Source: Hyphomicrobiales bacterium (GTDB lineage: Bacteria > Pseudomonadota > Alphaproteobacteria > Rhizobiales > Phreatobacteraceae). Taken from it: a stretch of 64,000 nt of DNA. Both the position numbers and the translations under genes were made by a program. Each line of letters opens with the position of its first letter. The first letter of the stretch is position 1. Shown piece after piece: positions 52,810 through 61,719 of the stretch. The stretch lies in contig JAFKKV010000010.1 in the NCBI GenBank assembly GCA_017304475.1, positions 62,001-126,000 on the forward strand, written 5' to 3'. The notes under the pieces were generated by a model, which worked only from the letters and a program-made list of their open reading frames with translations, searched no databases and was not told the DNA's origin.

Positions 52810-53112
52810 GGGCAGACCTCTCGATCGAGCGACACTGGCCGGGCGAACCTATTGATCCCCCCGGTTATTGGCCAAATCATCTTCTAGTCCGGTTCTTCGA
52901 GATGAAGATCCTCATTCTCAAATAGAATTCGAAATCCTCAACTATTGACCGGAAGAGCCGTTCCCAGACAATGCGGGACAAGGGCGGCCACGGTTCGGCC
53001 GCCGGTTCGAATGTCGAAAACGAGAGCCTTTTGGCCGCCGCCCCCTGGGCGGCGAACGGGGATGCTTTGGCCTTCGCCTCCCCACGCAGGAACAGACTGG
53101 AGCAAGCCCGCA
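52810..53112. other. 303-bp divergent intergenic region, AT-rich in part
   Basis: No gene is supported. A low-GC tract at about 52860-52950 includes ATTCT-CAAAT-AGAAT (52914-52928). A GC hairpin, GGCGGCC-ACGGTTC-GGCCGCC (52983-53003), lies in the 5' leader of the plus-strand binding-protein gene. I recognise no riboswitch. Confidence 0.45.
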
Positions 53113-54276
53113 ATGTCCGACACGCCGTCTCAATCCTCTTCCACGACCGACCTGCGGGACAAGGCCGCAACCGGCTTTTCCCGGCGCCAGTTGGTCGCGA
53201 GCTTCGGTCTCGCCGGTGCCGCCGGCACCCTGGCGGCCTTCGGCGCCAAGGCCCTGCCGGCGCGCGGCTTCGATGTCGAGGCCTTCGACCGCTTGGCGCG
53301 CGAGACGATGTGCGCGACCCCGGTTTCGACCCACGCCCATGCCCAGGCCGGCGCCTTGCCGCGCGAACGCCTCGCCGAGAAACGCTCGCTCAAGGTGGCC
53401 TGGAACGCCAGCGCCATTTGCCTCTCCGGTCCGCTCGTCGGCGTCGAGCAGCGCATCTTCGAGAAATACAATCTGGACGTCGAGCTGATCAATTTCGGCG
53501 GCTCGACCGACCAGTTGCTGGAAGCCATCGCCACGGCGAAGGCCGATGCCGGCGTCGGCATGGCGCTGCGCTGGCTGAAACCCCTGGAACAGGGCTTCGA
53601 CGTCAAGATCACCGCCGGCACCCATGGCGGCTGCATGCGGCTGCTCGCCCCCACCGCCTCCGGCATCCGGTCCCTGAGCGACCTCAAGGGCAAGACCATT
53701 GCGGTCGCCGACATGACCGCACCGACCAAGAACCTGTTCGCCATCCAGTTCCACAAGCTCGGCATCGACGCCGAACGCGACGTCGAATGGCGTCAGTTCC
53801 CCGGTGAATTGCTGCGCGCCGCGGTGGAGAAGGGCGAGGCTCATGCGCTGGCCGATGCCGATCCGAAAACCTTTCTCTGGCTGAAGGACGGCAAGCTCAC
53901 CGAGATCTCGTCCAACCTGCACGGCGAATTCGCCGAGCGCACCTGCTGCATCCTCGGCATTCGCGGCAGCCTGATCCGCCAGGAACGGGCCGTCGCCCGC
54001 GCCCTGACGGCGGCGACCCTCGAGGCCCAGGACTATCTGGTGCATCACCCCGAGGAATCGGCGCGCATCTTCTCGCGCTTTGCGCCCCCCAATTCGCCCA
54101 TCGAGGACCTGACCGCGCTGGTGCGCTACCACACCCACGGCAATCATCCGGTCGGCAATGACCTGAAGGCGCAATTGCGGCTCTATGCCGAGGAATTGAA
54201 AGCGGTGGCCGTGTTCAAGCCGAACACCGACCCGGCGCGCTTCGCCGACCGCGTCTATGCCGACGTGCTGAGCTGA
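53113..54276 (+). CDS. ABC transporter substrate-binding protein (sulfonate/nitrate type)
   Basis: A 387-residue exported binding protein with a twin-arginine signal (GFSRRQLVASFGLAGAAG). The mature part has SLKVAWNASAICLSGPLVGV, NLDVELINFGGSTDQLLEAI, the loop LSDLKGKTIAVADM and a C-terminal lobe with HHPEESARIFSRFAP, all typical of the SsuA/NMT1-like group. It is 5 bp ahead of the permease gene and so belongs to a complete ABC importer. A Cys-Cys pair near residue 280 (RTCCILG) is unusual for a periplasmic protein of this type. Confidence 0.86.
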   Translation: MSDTPSQSSSTTDLRDKAATGFSRRQLVASFGLAGAAGTLAAFGAKALPARGFDVEAFDRLARETMCATPVSTHAHAQAGALPRERLAEKRSLKVAWNASAICLSGPLVGVEQRIFEKYNLDVELINFGGSTDQLLEAIATAKADAGVGMALRWLKPLEQGFDVKITAGTHGGCMRLLAPTASGIRSLSDLKGKTIAVADMTAPTKNLFAIQFHKLGIDAERDVEWRQFPGELLRAAVEKGEAHALADADPKTFLWLKDGKLTEISSNLHGEFAERTCCILGIRGSLIRQERAVARALTAATLEAQDYLVHHPEESARIFSRFAPPNSPIEDLTALVRYHTHGNHPVGNDLKAQLRLYAEELKAVAVFKPNTDPARFADRVYADVLS

Positions 54277-54280
54277 CGCC

Positions 54281-55278
54281 ATGACAGCCGTCGACACCAC
54301 CACGCTCGACGCCGTCCTCGGAGCCGCACCGCGCCCGTCGCGGCGGCTCTGGCCGACCGGCCTTCTCGCGGGCATCGCCTGGCTCGCCACCGCCGCCATC
54401 ACCTTCTGGTTCGAGGATGTCGGCGAATGGTCACGCACCACGCCGCTCGCGGCCCTGCTCGGGCTGATCGGCCTCGGCCTGTTCGCGGCCGTGCTGGTCG
54501 CCCTCGTCAGCGGGCGCACCTCCGCCCGGCTGATCCGCCTCGGTCCCTGGCTCCTGGTCTTTCCGCTCTTCGTGGCGCTCTGGGAGGTGCTGGCGGCGAA
54601 GACCGACATCCTGCCGCAGCCCTTCTTCCCGCCGCCCCAGGCCTTGATCGAGGTGTTCACCGACGACTATGCCAAGCTCGGCCTCAGCATCCTGCATTCG
54701 CTGAGGCTGCATGCCACCGGCTATCTGATCGGCGCGCTCACCGGCTTCGTGCTGGGCATTTCGGTCGGCTGGTCGCAGCGCATCGGCTATTGGGTCCATC
54801 CGGTGCTGCGCTTCATCGGCCCGCTGCCGGCGACCGCCTGGCTGCCCATCGCCTTTTTCGCCTTCCCGTCGAGCTGGAGCGCCAGCGTCTTCCTGGTGGC
54901 GCTGGCCACCGCCTTCCCGACCACCATCCTGACCTGGTCGGGGGTCGCGGCGGTGCCCTCGGCCTATTACGACGTGGCCCGCACGCTCGGCGCCAGCAAG
55001 CGCTTCCTGATCTTCAAGGTCGCCATTCCCGCCGCCATGCCGCATGTCTTCGTCGGCCTGTTCATGGGGCTCGGCTCGTCCTTCGCGGTGCTGGTGGTGG
55101 CCGAAATGCTCGGGGTCAAGGCAGGCCTCGGCTGGTACCTGCAATGGGCCCAGGGCTGGGCGGCCTATGGCAACATGTATGCCGCCCTCTTGGTCATGAC
55201 CTTGATCTGCTCGACGCTGATCACGCTGCTGTTCCGCCTGCGCGATCACCTGCTCGGCTGGCAGAAGGGCATCGTCAA

Positions 55279-55285
<7 letters not shown>
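54281..55285 (+). CDS. ABC transporter permease (SsuC/TauC-like)
   Basis: A 334-residue inner-membrane permease with six or more TM helices. The EAA loop, which docks to the ATPase, is seen at YYDVARTLGASKRFLIFKVAIPAAMPHV. The N-terminal extension of about 70 residues contributes two extra TM helices beyond the usual 250-residue permease. It overlaps the ATPase gene by 7 bp and is 5 bp after the binding-protein gene, so it is the transport channel for the sulfonate-type importer. Confidence 0.92.
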
Positions 55286-56073
<788 letters not shown>

Positions 56074-56119
56074 CCGCCCTGCTCATTGCCTTCGCCCGCC
56101 TCCTGAAAGGACCCTTCCG

Positions 56120-56731
56120 ATGACCCATCTGAACGACTACCTGATCGAGAAGCGCGCCGCGGTCCTCGCCCGCAAGGCCCGCATCGAGAAAGGCGAGCTC
56201 GGTCCGCAGCCGATCACCGCCAAGGTCAGCGCCGAGGGGCGCAGCGGCATTCGCCGCATTCGCATCCGCGACTTCCAGGTGGTCACCGACAGCCCGCCGG
56301 ATTTCGCCGGCTACAATCTCGGACCGAGCTCGCCGGAGCTGCAGCTCGGCGTGCTCGGCAGTTGCTTGACCCATAGCTACCTGATCCAGGCGGCGATCCA
56401 CAAAGTGCCGATCGAAGCGCTCGAGGTCGAGGTCACCGGTACGATCGACGGCCGTGGCTCGCACCCGGACTTCCCGCAGGTGCCGGTCCACCCGCACGAC
56501 CTTAGCTACACCGTCAGGATCGTCTCCTCGGCCAGCGCCAAGGTCATCGCCAGCCTGGAGGAGGCGGTCGAGCGCTTCTGCCCGATCCTCAATCTCCTGA
56601 AGAAGCCGCAAGCGATTTCGGGCTCGATCGACCTGATCAAGCCGAGCCTCGCCAAGGCCAAACCCGCCAAGCCGGCGAACGGCGCAGCCAAGGCCGCCAA
56701 ACCGAAGGCGGTCGCGGCCGTGGCGGCCTGA
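56120..56731 (+). CDS. OsmC-family protein
   Basis: A 203-residue OsmC/Ohr-fold protein with a Cys pair: VLGSCLTHSYL and RFCPILNLLKK, the two reactive cysteines of the family. Members reduce organic hydroperoxides. The C-terminal 40 residues are Lys/Ala/Pro repeats (AKPAKPANGAAKAAKPKAV), a disordered tail not seen in Ohr. Its place between the sulfonate transporter and a monooxygenase-like flavoprotein suggests handling of peroxides or sulfur intermediates; this is inference. ATG 56120 has GAAAGGA upstream. Confidence 0.88.
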   Translation: MTHLNDYLIEKRAAVLARKARIEKGELGPQPITAKVSAEGRSGIRRIRIRDFQVVTDSPPDFAGYNLGPSSPELQLGVLGSCLTHSYLIQAAIHKVPIEALEVEVTGTIDGRGSHPDFPQVPVHPHDLSYTVRIVSSASAKVIASLEEAVERFCPILNLLKKPQAISGSIDLIKPSLAKAKPAKPANGAAKAAKPKAVAAVAA

Positions 56732-56769
56732 GCGGGACCGGCACCGACGAGCGATGAAGGAAAAGCGTC

Positions 56770-57915
56770 ATGTATATGGGTGACATTGCCGGCCTCGATT
56801 ATGTCACGCAGGCGCTGGCGCAGGATTTCGCCAGGACGGCCGCCCATCATGACGCGACCGGGACCTTTCCCTTCGACAATATCGAGCGGCTGCGCCGGGC
56901 CAATCTGCCCGGGCTCGTCACGGCGCGCCAGTTCGGCGGCCGCGAGGCCGGCCTTGCCCAGGCGCTCGCCGTGGTCAACACCATTGCCCAAGGCGAACCT
57001 TCGACCGCCCTGGTGCTGGCGCAGCAATATCTTTTTCACGCGCAGCTCCGGCGCAATCCGCACTGGTCGGAGGCGATGCGCGCCAAGGTCGCCCGCTCGG
57101 CGGTCGTCGACGGCGCCTTCGCCAACAATTTCCGGGTCGAGCCCGACCTCGGCACGCCGGTGCGCGGCGGCATGCCCGCGACCGTCGCCCGCAAGGTCGA
57201 GGGCGGCTGGTCGATCTCCGGCCACAAGATCTTTTCCACCGGCTCGCCGGTTCTCACCTGGAACGCCATCTGGGCCAAGACCGACGAGGCGACGCCCAGG
57301 GTCGGCACCTTCCTGGTGCCGCGCGGCACGCCCGGCCTGACCATTGTCGAGACCTGGGACCATCTCGGCATGCGCGCCAGCGGCAGCCACGACGCCATTC
57401 TCGACAAGGCCGTGGTGCCCGACGACCATGCCGTCGACATCCGCCTGCCGGCCGCCTGGGCGGAAGCCGATCCGGCGGCGGCCGCCTGGCCCGCCCTCCT
57501 GTTCGCCACCGTCTATGACGGCGTGGCGCGCGCCGCCCGCAACTGGCTCGTCACCTTCTTGAAAACCCGCACACCAGCCAATCTCGGCGCCCCGCTCGCC
57601 ACCTTGCCGCGCATGCAGGAGGCCGTCGGCGAGATCGACGCGCTCCTGCAGGTCAACCGCCTGCTGCTCGGCCTCGCCGACAAGGTCGACCAGGGCGCAC
57701 CGTCCCCGCCTCATGAGAGCTTCCTCGCCAAATATACGATCAACGCCAATTCCATCGCGGCGGTGCAGAAGGCGGTGGAGGTTTCCGGCAATCCCGGCCT
57801 GACCCGCGGCAACCCCCTGGAGCGCCACCTGCGCGACGTGCTCTGCGCCCGGGTCCACTCGCCGCAGGCCGATTCAGTGCTGACCAGCGCCGGCAAGATC
57901 GCGCTCGGGGTTTGA
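56770..57915 (+). CDS. Acyl-CoA dehydrogenase-family flavoprotein (SfnB/DszC-like)
   Basis: A 381-residue protein with the acyl-CoA dehydrogenase fold. The middle part has WSISGHKIFSTGSPVLTWNAIWA and WDHLGMRASGSHDAILDKAVVP. It is close to the SfnB/DszC/TdsC branch, whose members act as FMN-dependent monooxygenases on organosulfur compounds rather than on acyl-CoA. I see no typical acyl-CoA dehydrogenase catalytic Glu region at the C-terminus. It is the last gene of the sulfonate cluster. The call as monooxygenase is inferred from neighbours and motifs. Confidence 0.82.
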   Translation: MYMGDIAGLDYVTQALAQDFARTAAHHDATGTFPFDNIERLRRANLPGLVTARQFGGREAGLAQALAVVNTIAQGEPSTALVLAQQYLFHAQLRRNPHWSEAMRAKVARSAVVDGAFANNFRVEPDLGTPVRGGMPATVARKVEGGWSISGHKIFSTGSPVLTWNAIWAKTDEATPRVGTFLVPRGTPGLTIVETWDHLGMRASGSHDAILDKAVVPDDHAVDIRLPAAWAEADPAAAAWPALLFATVYDGVARAARNWLVTFLKTRTPANLGAPLATLPRMQEAVGEIDALLQVNRLLLGLADKVDQGAPSPPHESFLAKYTINANSIAAVQKAVEVSGNPGLTRGNPLERHLRDVLCARVHSPQADSVLTSAGKIALGV

Positions 57916-57995
57916 AGGGGTGGAGGCAGAGTGGTTTTCGCTCCAGTGGCATGGATCCAGCGAGCCGACGCCAATGAGAAAAAGGGCCGATAAAA

Positions 57996-58048
57996 CAACC
58001 CTCTCCCAAAGGGAGAGGGTGGCAGCGTCAGCTGCCGGGTGAGGGGCG
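57996..58048 (+). repeat. Palindromic repeat, copy 3 (GGCAGC arm type)
   Basis: The same element as at 10817-11004: ACCCTCTCCC-AAA-GGGAGAGGGT then GGCAGC-GTCA-GCTGCC and GGGTGAGGGG. Its inverted partner lies at 58108-58161, across a 59-bp spacer. Confidence 0.85.
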
Positions 58049-58107
58049 TAAGCGTCCCGGACTGCTGCTGGCGCTCGTCGCGCATGCCACCTTATCCGGA
58101 AATGGAC

Positions 58108-58161
58108 GACCCCTCACCCGGCGCCTGACGGCGCCACCCTCTCCCTTTGGGAGAGGGTCGA
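58108..58161 (-). repeat. Palindromic repeat, copy 4 (GGCGCC arm type), inverted
   Basis: On the minus strand, the second hairpin is GGCGCC-GTCA-GGCGCC. Each pair in the window therefore has one GGCGCC-type and one GGCAGC-type copy, in opposite order. It ends 122 bp before the NTF2-like gene. Confidence 0.85.
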
Positions 58162-58283
58162 TTGCGCTCCTTTCCGGCGAGGGCGGGCGACGTGTCTCGC
58201 CTCCTCCCTAGTTCCGTCCGGTCACCGCCAGACCGGCCACCCTCCCTCCCCTATGCGTCACCCATCGCAGGAGGAGACCGGCC

Positions 58284-58694
58284 ATGACCGACACGGAAAA
58301 ACAGACCTTCGTCGACCGCTTCGCGGCGGCCTGGGCGGCGCGCGACGGCGCGGCCTTCCTGGCGCTCTGGCACCCCGAGGGATTGCTGCACTATCCCTTC
58401 GCCCAGCGTGTCATCAAGGGCAGCGAGATCGGCAAGCTCAACGACCTCACCCGCAAGATCTCCCCTGAGCTGACCTGGTCACTGGTCGATTGGACGTCGC
58501 GCGGCGACGTCGTCGTGATCGAATGGGAATGCACCAATCGCATCGGCACCCAGGCCATCACCTGGCGCGGCGTCGACAAGCTGACCTTGCGCGACGGCCG
58601 GATCATCGAAGAGATCGTCTACAGCGACACCGCCCCGCTGCAGGCGCTGCGGCAGGCAACGACGTTCGACGCCCTGATCCGGTTTCCGGACTGA
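58284..58694 (+). CDS. NTF2/SnoaL-like fold protein
   Basis: A 136-residue protein of the NTF2-like superfamily. It has FVDRFAAAWAARDGAAFLALWHPEG at the N-terminus, the usual bend VIEWECTNRIGTQAITWRG and a closing strand LRDGRIIEEIVYSD. Functions across this fold vary widely; no active-site set is decisive here. ATG 58284 has a strong GGAGGAG ribosome-binding site (58270-58276) 7 nt upstream. It converges on the Ada-AlkA gene with a 48-bp gap. Confidence 0.8.
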   Translation: MTDTEKQTFVDRFAAAWAARDGAAFLALWHPEGLLHYPFAQRVIKGSEIGKLNDLTRKISPELTWSLVDWTSRGDVVVIEWECTNRIGTQAITWRGVDKLTLRDGRIIEEIVYSDTAPLQALRQATTFDALIRFPD

Positions 58695-58742
58695 ACTTGC
58701 GGGAGAAGCGGCCGCGAGCGGCCCCTTCTCCACTCGCCCGGG

Positions 58743-60170
58743 TCAGGCGGCATCCGCATAGCCGCGCGGGACGAGCCGGCTCGCCGCCATCAGATGAACC
58801 GCCGCATAGGCCCGCCATGGGCGCCAGGGCTCATAGGATCCGAGCAGGCCCGCATCGATGCCGGAGACATCGTCGGTCGGCTGGGCGAACCGCGTAGCGA
58901 TCGCCGCCGCCAGCTCCCGGTCGAAACCCGGCAGGGCCGCCAGGCGCTCGACCGTCTCTTCGACCGGCGCATAGAGCTTGATCGGGCTCGGGCCTTGCAG
59001 CATCGCACCGGCATAGGAGCCGATCGCGCTGGCCTGCGCCCAGGTCATGCCGAGCGCCGCAAGGTCGGCATCGCACAAGCGCTCAGCCAGCGGAAACAGA
59101 TGCGTCAGGCCATCGGCAGGGCTTGCCAGCGGCTCGCCGAAAGCTTGCACGAAGGCCGCCATCAGCACCGGCGAGGCGGGCCGCGTCAGCCGTTCGCCGA
59201 ACACGCTGCGCACGACCAGTTCGAAACCATCCCATGAACCGGCGACGCGCAATCCCGGTCGCGCGGCGACGAGCGGCGCGAGATCCGGGGCGCGGCCAAG
59301 ATGCTCGATCAAGGTCTGCGGATCGGCGGCGAGATCGAACAGGGCGCGCAGCCGCGCGATGATGTCGGGCAAGGCGTCGAGTTTCGGAAAGGCCAGGTCG
59401 ACGCGCAGCCGGTCCTGGCCGGCGGGCTCCACCGACATCGTCCCTTGCGCCCCGTCAAAGGCGATGGTCCGGCGATAGCGGTCCGCAGTCACCTCTTCGA
59501 CGCCGGGCGCGGCCCGCGCGGCAAGTGTTCGGATCATCGCGGCCCAGTCATAGGGCGGCGCGAATGACAGATGGAGCGTGAGATGGCCATCGGCCGGCGC
59601 GCCCTCGCCCGCATGGACTTTCCGCAGGCTGGCCGGCGGACGGCCGAACATGGCACTGAAGGCTTCGTTGAAACGCCTGAGGCTGCGATAGCCGGCGGCG
59701 AGCGCCACCTGGACGATCGGCAGATCGGTCTCCTGCACCAACTGCTTGGCCATATGCACGCGCCGGGTCTGGGCGAAGGCGGTCGGCGGCGCACCGACAT
59801 GGTCGACGAAGAGGCGCCGGAGCTGCCGCGCGCCGATGCCGAGCCGCTCGGCGAAGGCATCGACCGTCATGTGATCGAGCGCGCCGCCTTCGATCAGCCG
59901 AAGCGCGCGCGACACGGTATTCGAGCTGCCCTTCCAGGCCGCGAATTCCGGCGACACTTCGGGCCGGCAGCGCAGGCAGGGCCGAAATCCGGCTTCGCAC
60001 GCCGCCGCCGCGGAATCGTAAAAGCTGACATTGCACTGTTTGGGCGGCGGTGCGGGGCAGATCGGCCGGCAATAGATGCCCGTCGTCCGGACGCCCACGA
60101 AAATACGCCCGTCGAAACGCCGGTCGCGCGCCAGGAAAATCCGGTAGCAGGCGTCGTGGTCCAGGGTCAT
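58743..60170 (-). CDS. Bifunctional Ada-type methyltransferase / DNA-3-methyladenine glycosylase II (AdaA-AlkA)
   Basis: A 475-residue fusion. The N-terminal Ada domain has the four zinc cysteines C34, C38, C65 and C68 (IYCRPICPA and CLRCRPE); C38 is the methyl acceptor. An AraC-type HTH follows (about residues 90-185; GYRSLRRFNEAFSAMFG), then an AlkA-like glycosylase domain to the end. Its catalytic aspartate aligns with D439 in GIDAGL. The helix-hairpin-helix reads LPGFDRELAA instead of the usual LPGIGPWTA, so it is diverged. It is third in a minus-strand run with the exporter and ATPase. Confidence 0.88.
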   Translation of the reverse strand: MTLDHDACYRIFLARDRRFDGRIFVGVRTTGIYCRPICPAPPPKQCNVSFYDSAAAACEAGFRPCLRCRPEVSPEFAAWKGSSNTVSRALRLIEGGALDHMTVDAFAERLGIGARQLRRLFVDHVGAPPTAFAQTRRVHMAKQLVQETDLPIVQVALAAGYRSLRRFNEAFSAMFGRPPASLRKVHAGEGAPADGHLTLHLSFAPPYDWAAMIRTLAARAAPGVEEVTADRYRRTIAFDGAQGTMSVEPAGQDRLRVDLAFPKLDALPDIIARLRALFDLAADPQTLIEHLGRAPDLAPLVAARPGLRVAGSWDGFELVVRSVFGERLTRPASPVLMAAFVQAFGEPLASPADGLTHLFPLAERLCDADLAALGMTWAQASAIGSYAGAMLQGPSPIKLYAPVEETVERLAALPGFDRELAAAIATRFAQPTDDVSGIDAGLLGSYEPWRPWRAYAAVHLMAASRLVPRGYADAA

Positions 60171-60236
60171 GCGCCGATCATGACAGGTCGGCGGGCGAAG
60201 GCACGCGGTTTTCGGACGTGACCGGCGGCTCGCTCC

Positions 60237-61652
60237 CTAGCTGACATCGGCCGGATCGTCATGGCGAGAGCCCTCGCGAATGTCGGGCGAGAGCTGCCAG
60301 AAGATCCAGGCCGAGGCGCAGGTGATCAAGCCGATGCAAATGAAGGTCGCGTGGAAGGCCGGCAAGGTCTGCGCGGGATTGTCATGGTCGAGCATGCCGA
60401 TAAAGGTCGTCAGCAGCGCGCCGGCCACCGTCACGCCGAGGCTCATCGCCAGCATCTGCACCATCGAGAACAGGCTGTTGCCGCTGCCGGCGCCGTCGCT
60501 GTCGAGATCGCGCAGCGTGATGGTGTTCATGGCGGTGAACTGCAGCGAATTGACCGCACCGAACAGCCCCAGCTGGATCAGCCGGATCCACAAGGGTTGC
60601 TCCGGCGAGATCAGTGCGAAACTCGCCATCAGGGCGCCGAGCAGCAAGGTATTGCCGACCAGCACGCGCCGGTAGCCCTGGCTCTTGATCAGCGGCGTGG
60701 TGATGCGCTTGGCCAGCATGCCGGCGGCGGCCACCGGCAGCATCATCATGCCCGCCTGCATCGGCGAATAGCCGAGATTGACCTGCAGCAGCAGCGGGAT
60801 CAGGAACGGCATGGCGCCCGAGCCGATCCGCGCGAACAGATTGCCGAGCAGCCCGACCGAATAGGTGTGGATCTTGAACAGATAGAGCGGAAACAGCGGG
60901 TCGGGCTTGCGCGTCGCATGCAGGCCATAAGCGATGATCAGCGCCATGCTGAACACCAGGAGCAGCAGCACCGTGGCATGCTCCATGCCGAGGCCGCCAA
61001 GACCGTCGAAGGAGAAGGACAGGGCCACCATGCCGAACGACAGCAGGAGATAGCCGACGAAGTCGAAACGCGACATCGACGCGCCGCGGCTGTCGGGCAT
61101 GTGGGTATAGGTCAGCAGGCAGCCGATGATGCCGACCGGCACATTGATCAGGAAGATCCAATGCCAGGACGCGATCTGCACCAGCCAGCCGCCGAGCGTC
61201 GGGCCGATCAGCGGCCCGATCAGGCCGGGCACCGCGACGAAACTCATCGCCGCCAGGAACTGGTCGCGCGGCACGCTGCGCAGCACGGCGAGCCGGCCGA
61301 CCGGCAGCAGCATGGCGCCGCCCGCCCCCTGGATGATCCGGGCGATCACCAGTTCGGTGAGGGTTCGCGACATCGCGCAGAATACCGAGCCGATGACGAA
61401 CAGCCCGATCGCCGCCATGAACACCTGCCGGGTGCCGAAACGGTCGGCGAGCCAGCCGGAGGCCGGAATCAGCATGGCCATGGTCAGGGCGTAGGAGATG
61501 ACCACGGCCTGCATGCTCAAGGGGCTTTCGCCGAGGCTGCGCGCCATCGCCGGCAAGGCCGTGTTGACGATGGTGGAGTCGAGCGTCTGCATGAAGAAGC
61601 CGACGGCGACGATCCAGAGGAAGATCTTCGACGGTGCCTGTTGCTGTTCCAT
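60237..61652 (-). CDS. MFS drug exporter, DHA2 (EmrB/MdtD-like) family
   Basis: A 471-residue inner-membrane major facilitator with the 14-TM DHA2 pattern. LWIVAVGFFMQTLDSTIVNTALPAM begins TM1 (with the Asp of motif D1), WLADRFGTRQVF is motif A, and GLIGPLIGPTLGGWLVQ is motif C. Its closest match is MdtD/HsrA-like transporters. No EmrA partner is adjacent. ATG 61652 is chosen: the longer open frame begins inside the ATPase gene's tail. The substrate is unknown. Confidence 0.9.
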   Translation of the reverse strand: MEQQQAPSKIFLWIVAVGFFMQTLDSTIVNTALPAMARSLGESPLSMQAVVISYALTMAMLIPASGWLADRFGTRQVFMAAIGLFVIGSVFCAMSRTLTELVIARIIQGAGGAMLLPVGRLAVLRSVPRDQFLAAMSFVAVPGLIGPLIGPTLGGWLVQIASWHWIFLINVPVGIIGCLLTYTHMPDSRGASMSRFDFVGYLLLSFGMVALSFSFDGLGGLGMEHATVLLLLVFSMALIIAYGLHATRKPDPLFPLYLFKIHTYSVGLLGNLFARIGSGAMPFLIPLLLQVNLGYSPMQAGMMMLPVAAAGMLAKRITTPLIKSQGYRRVLVGNTLLLGALMASFALISPEQPLWIRLIQLGLFGAVNSLQFTAMNTITLRDLDSDGAGSGNSLFSMVQMLAMSLGVTVAGALLTTFIGMLDHDNPAQTLPAFHATFICIGLITCASAWIFWQLSPDIREGSRHDDPADVS

Positions 61653-61719
61653 CCGGACGTCCGCCTTTCCCGACCATAAGAAACAGCAGGACGGGCCGAG
61701 GTCCAGTGCGGCCTTGCGC

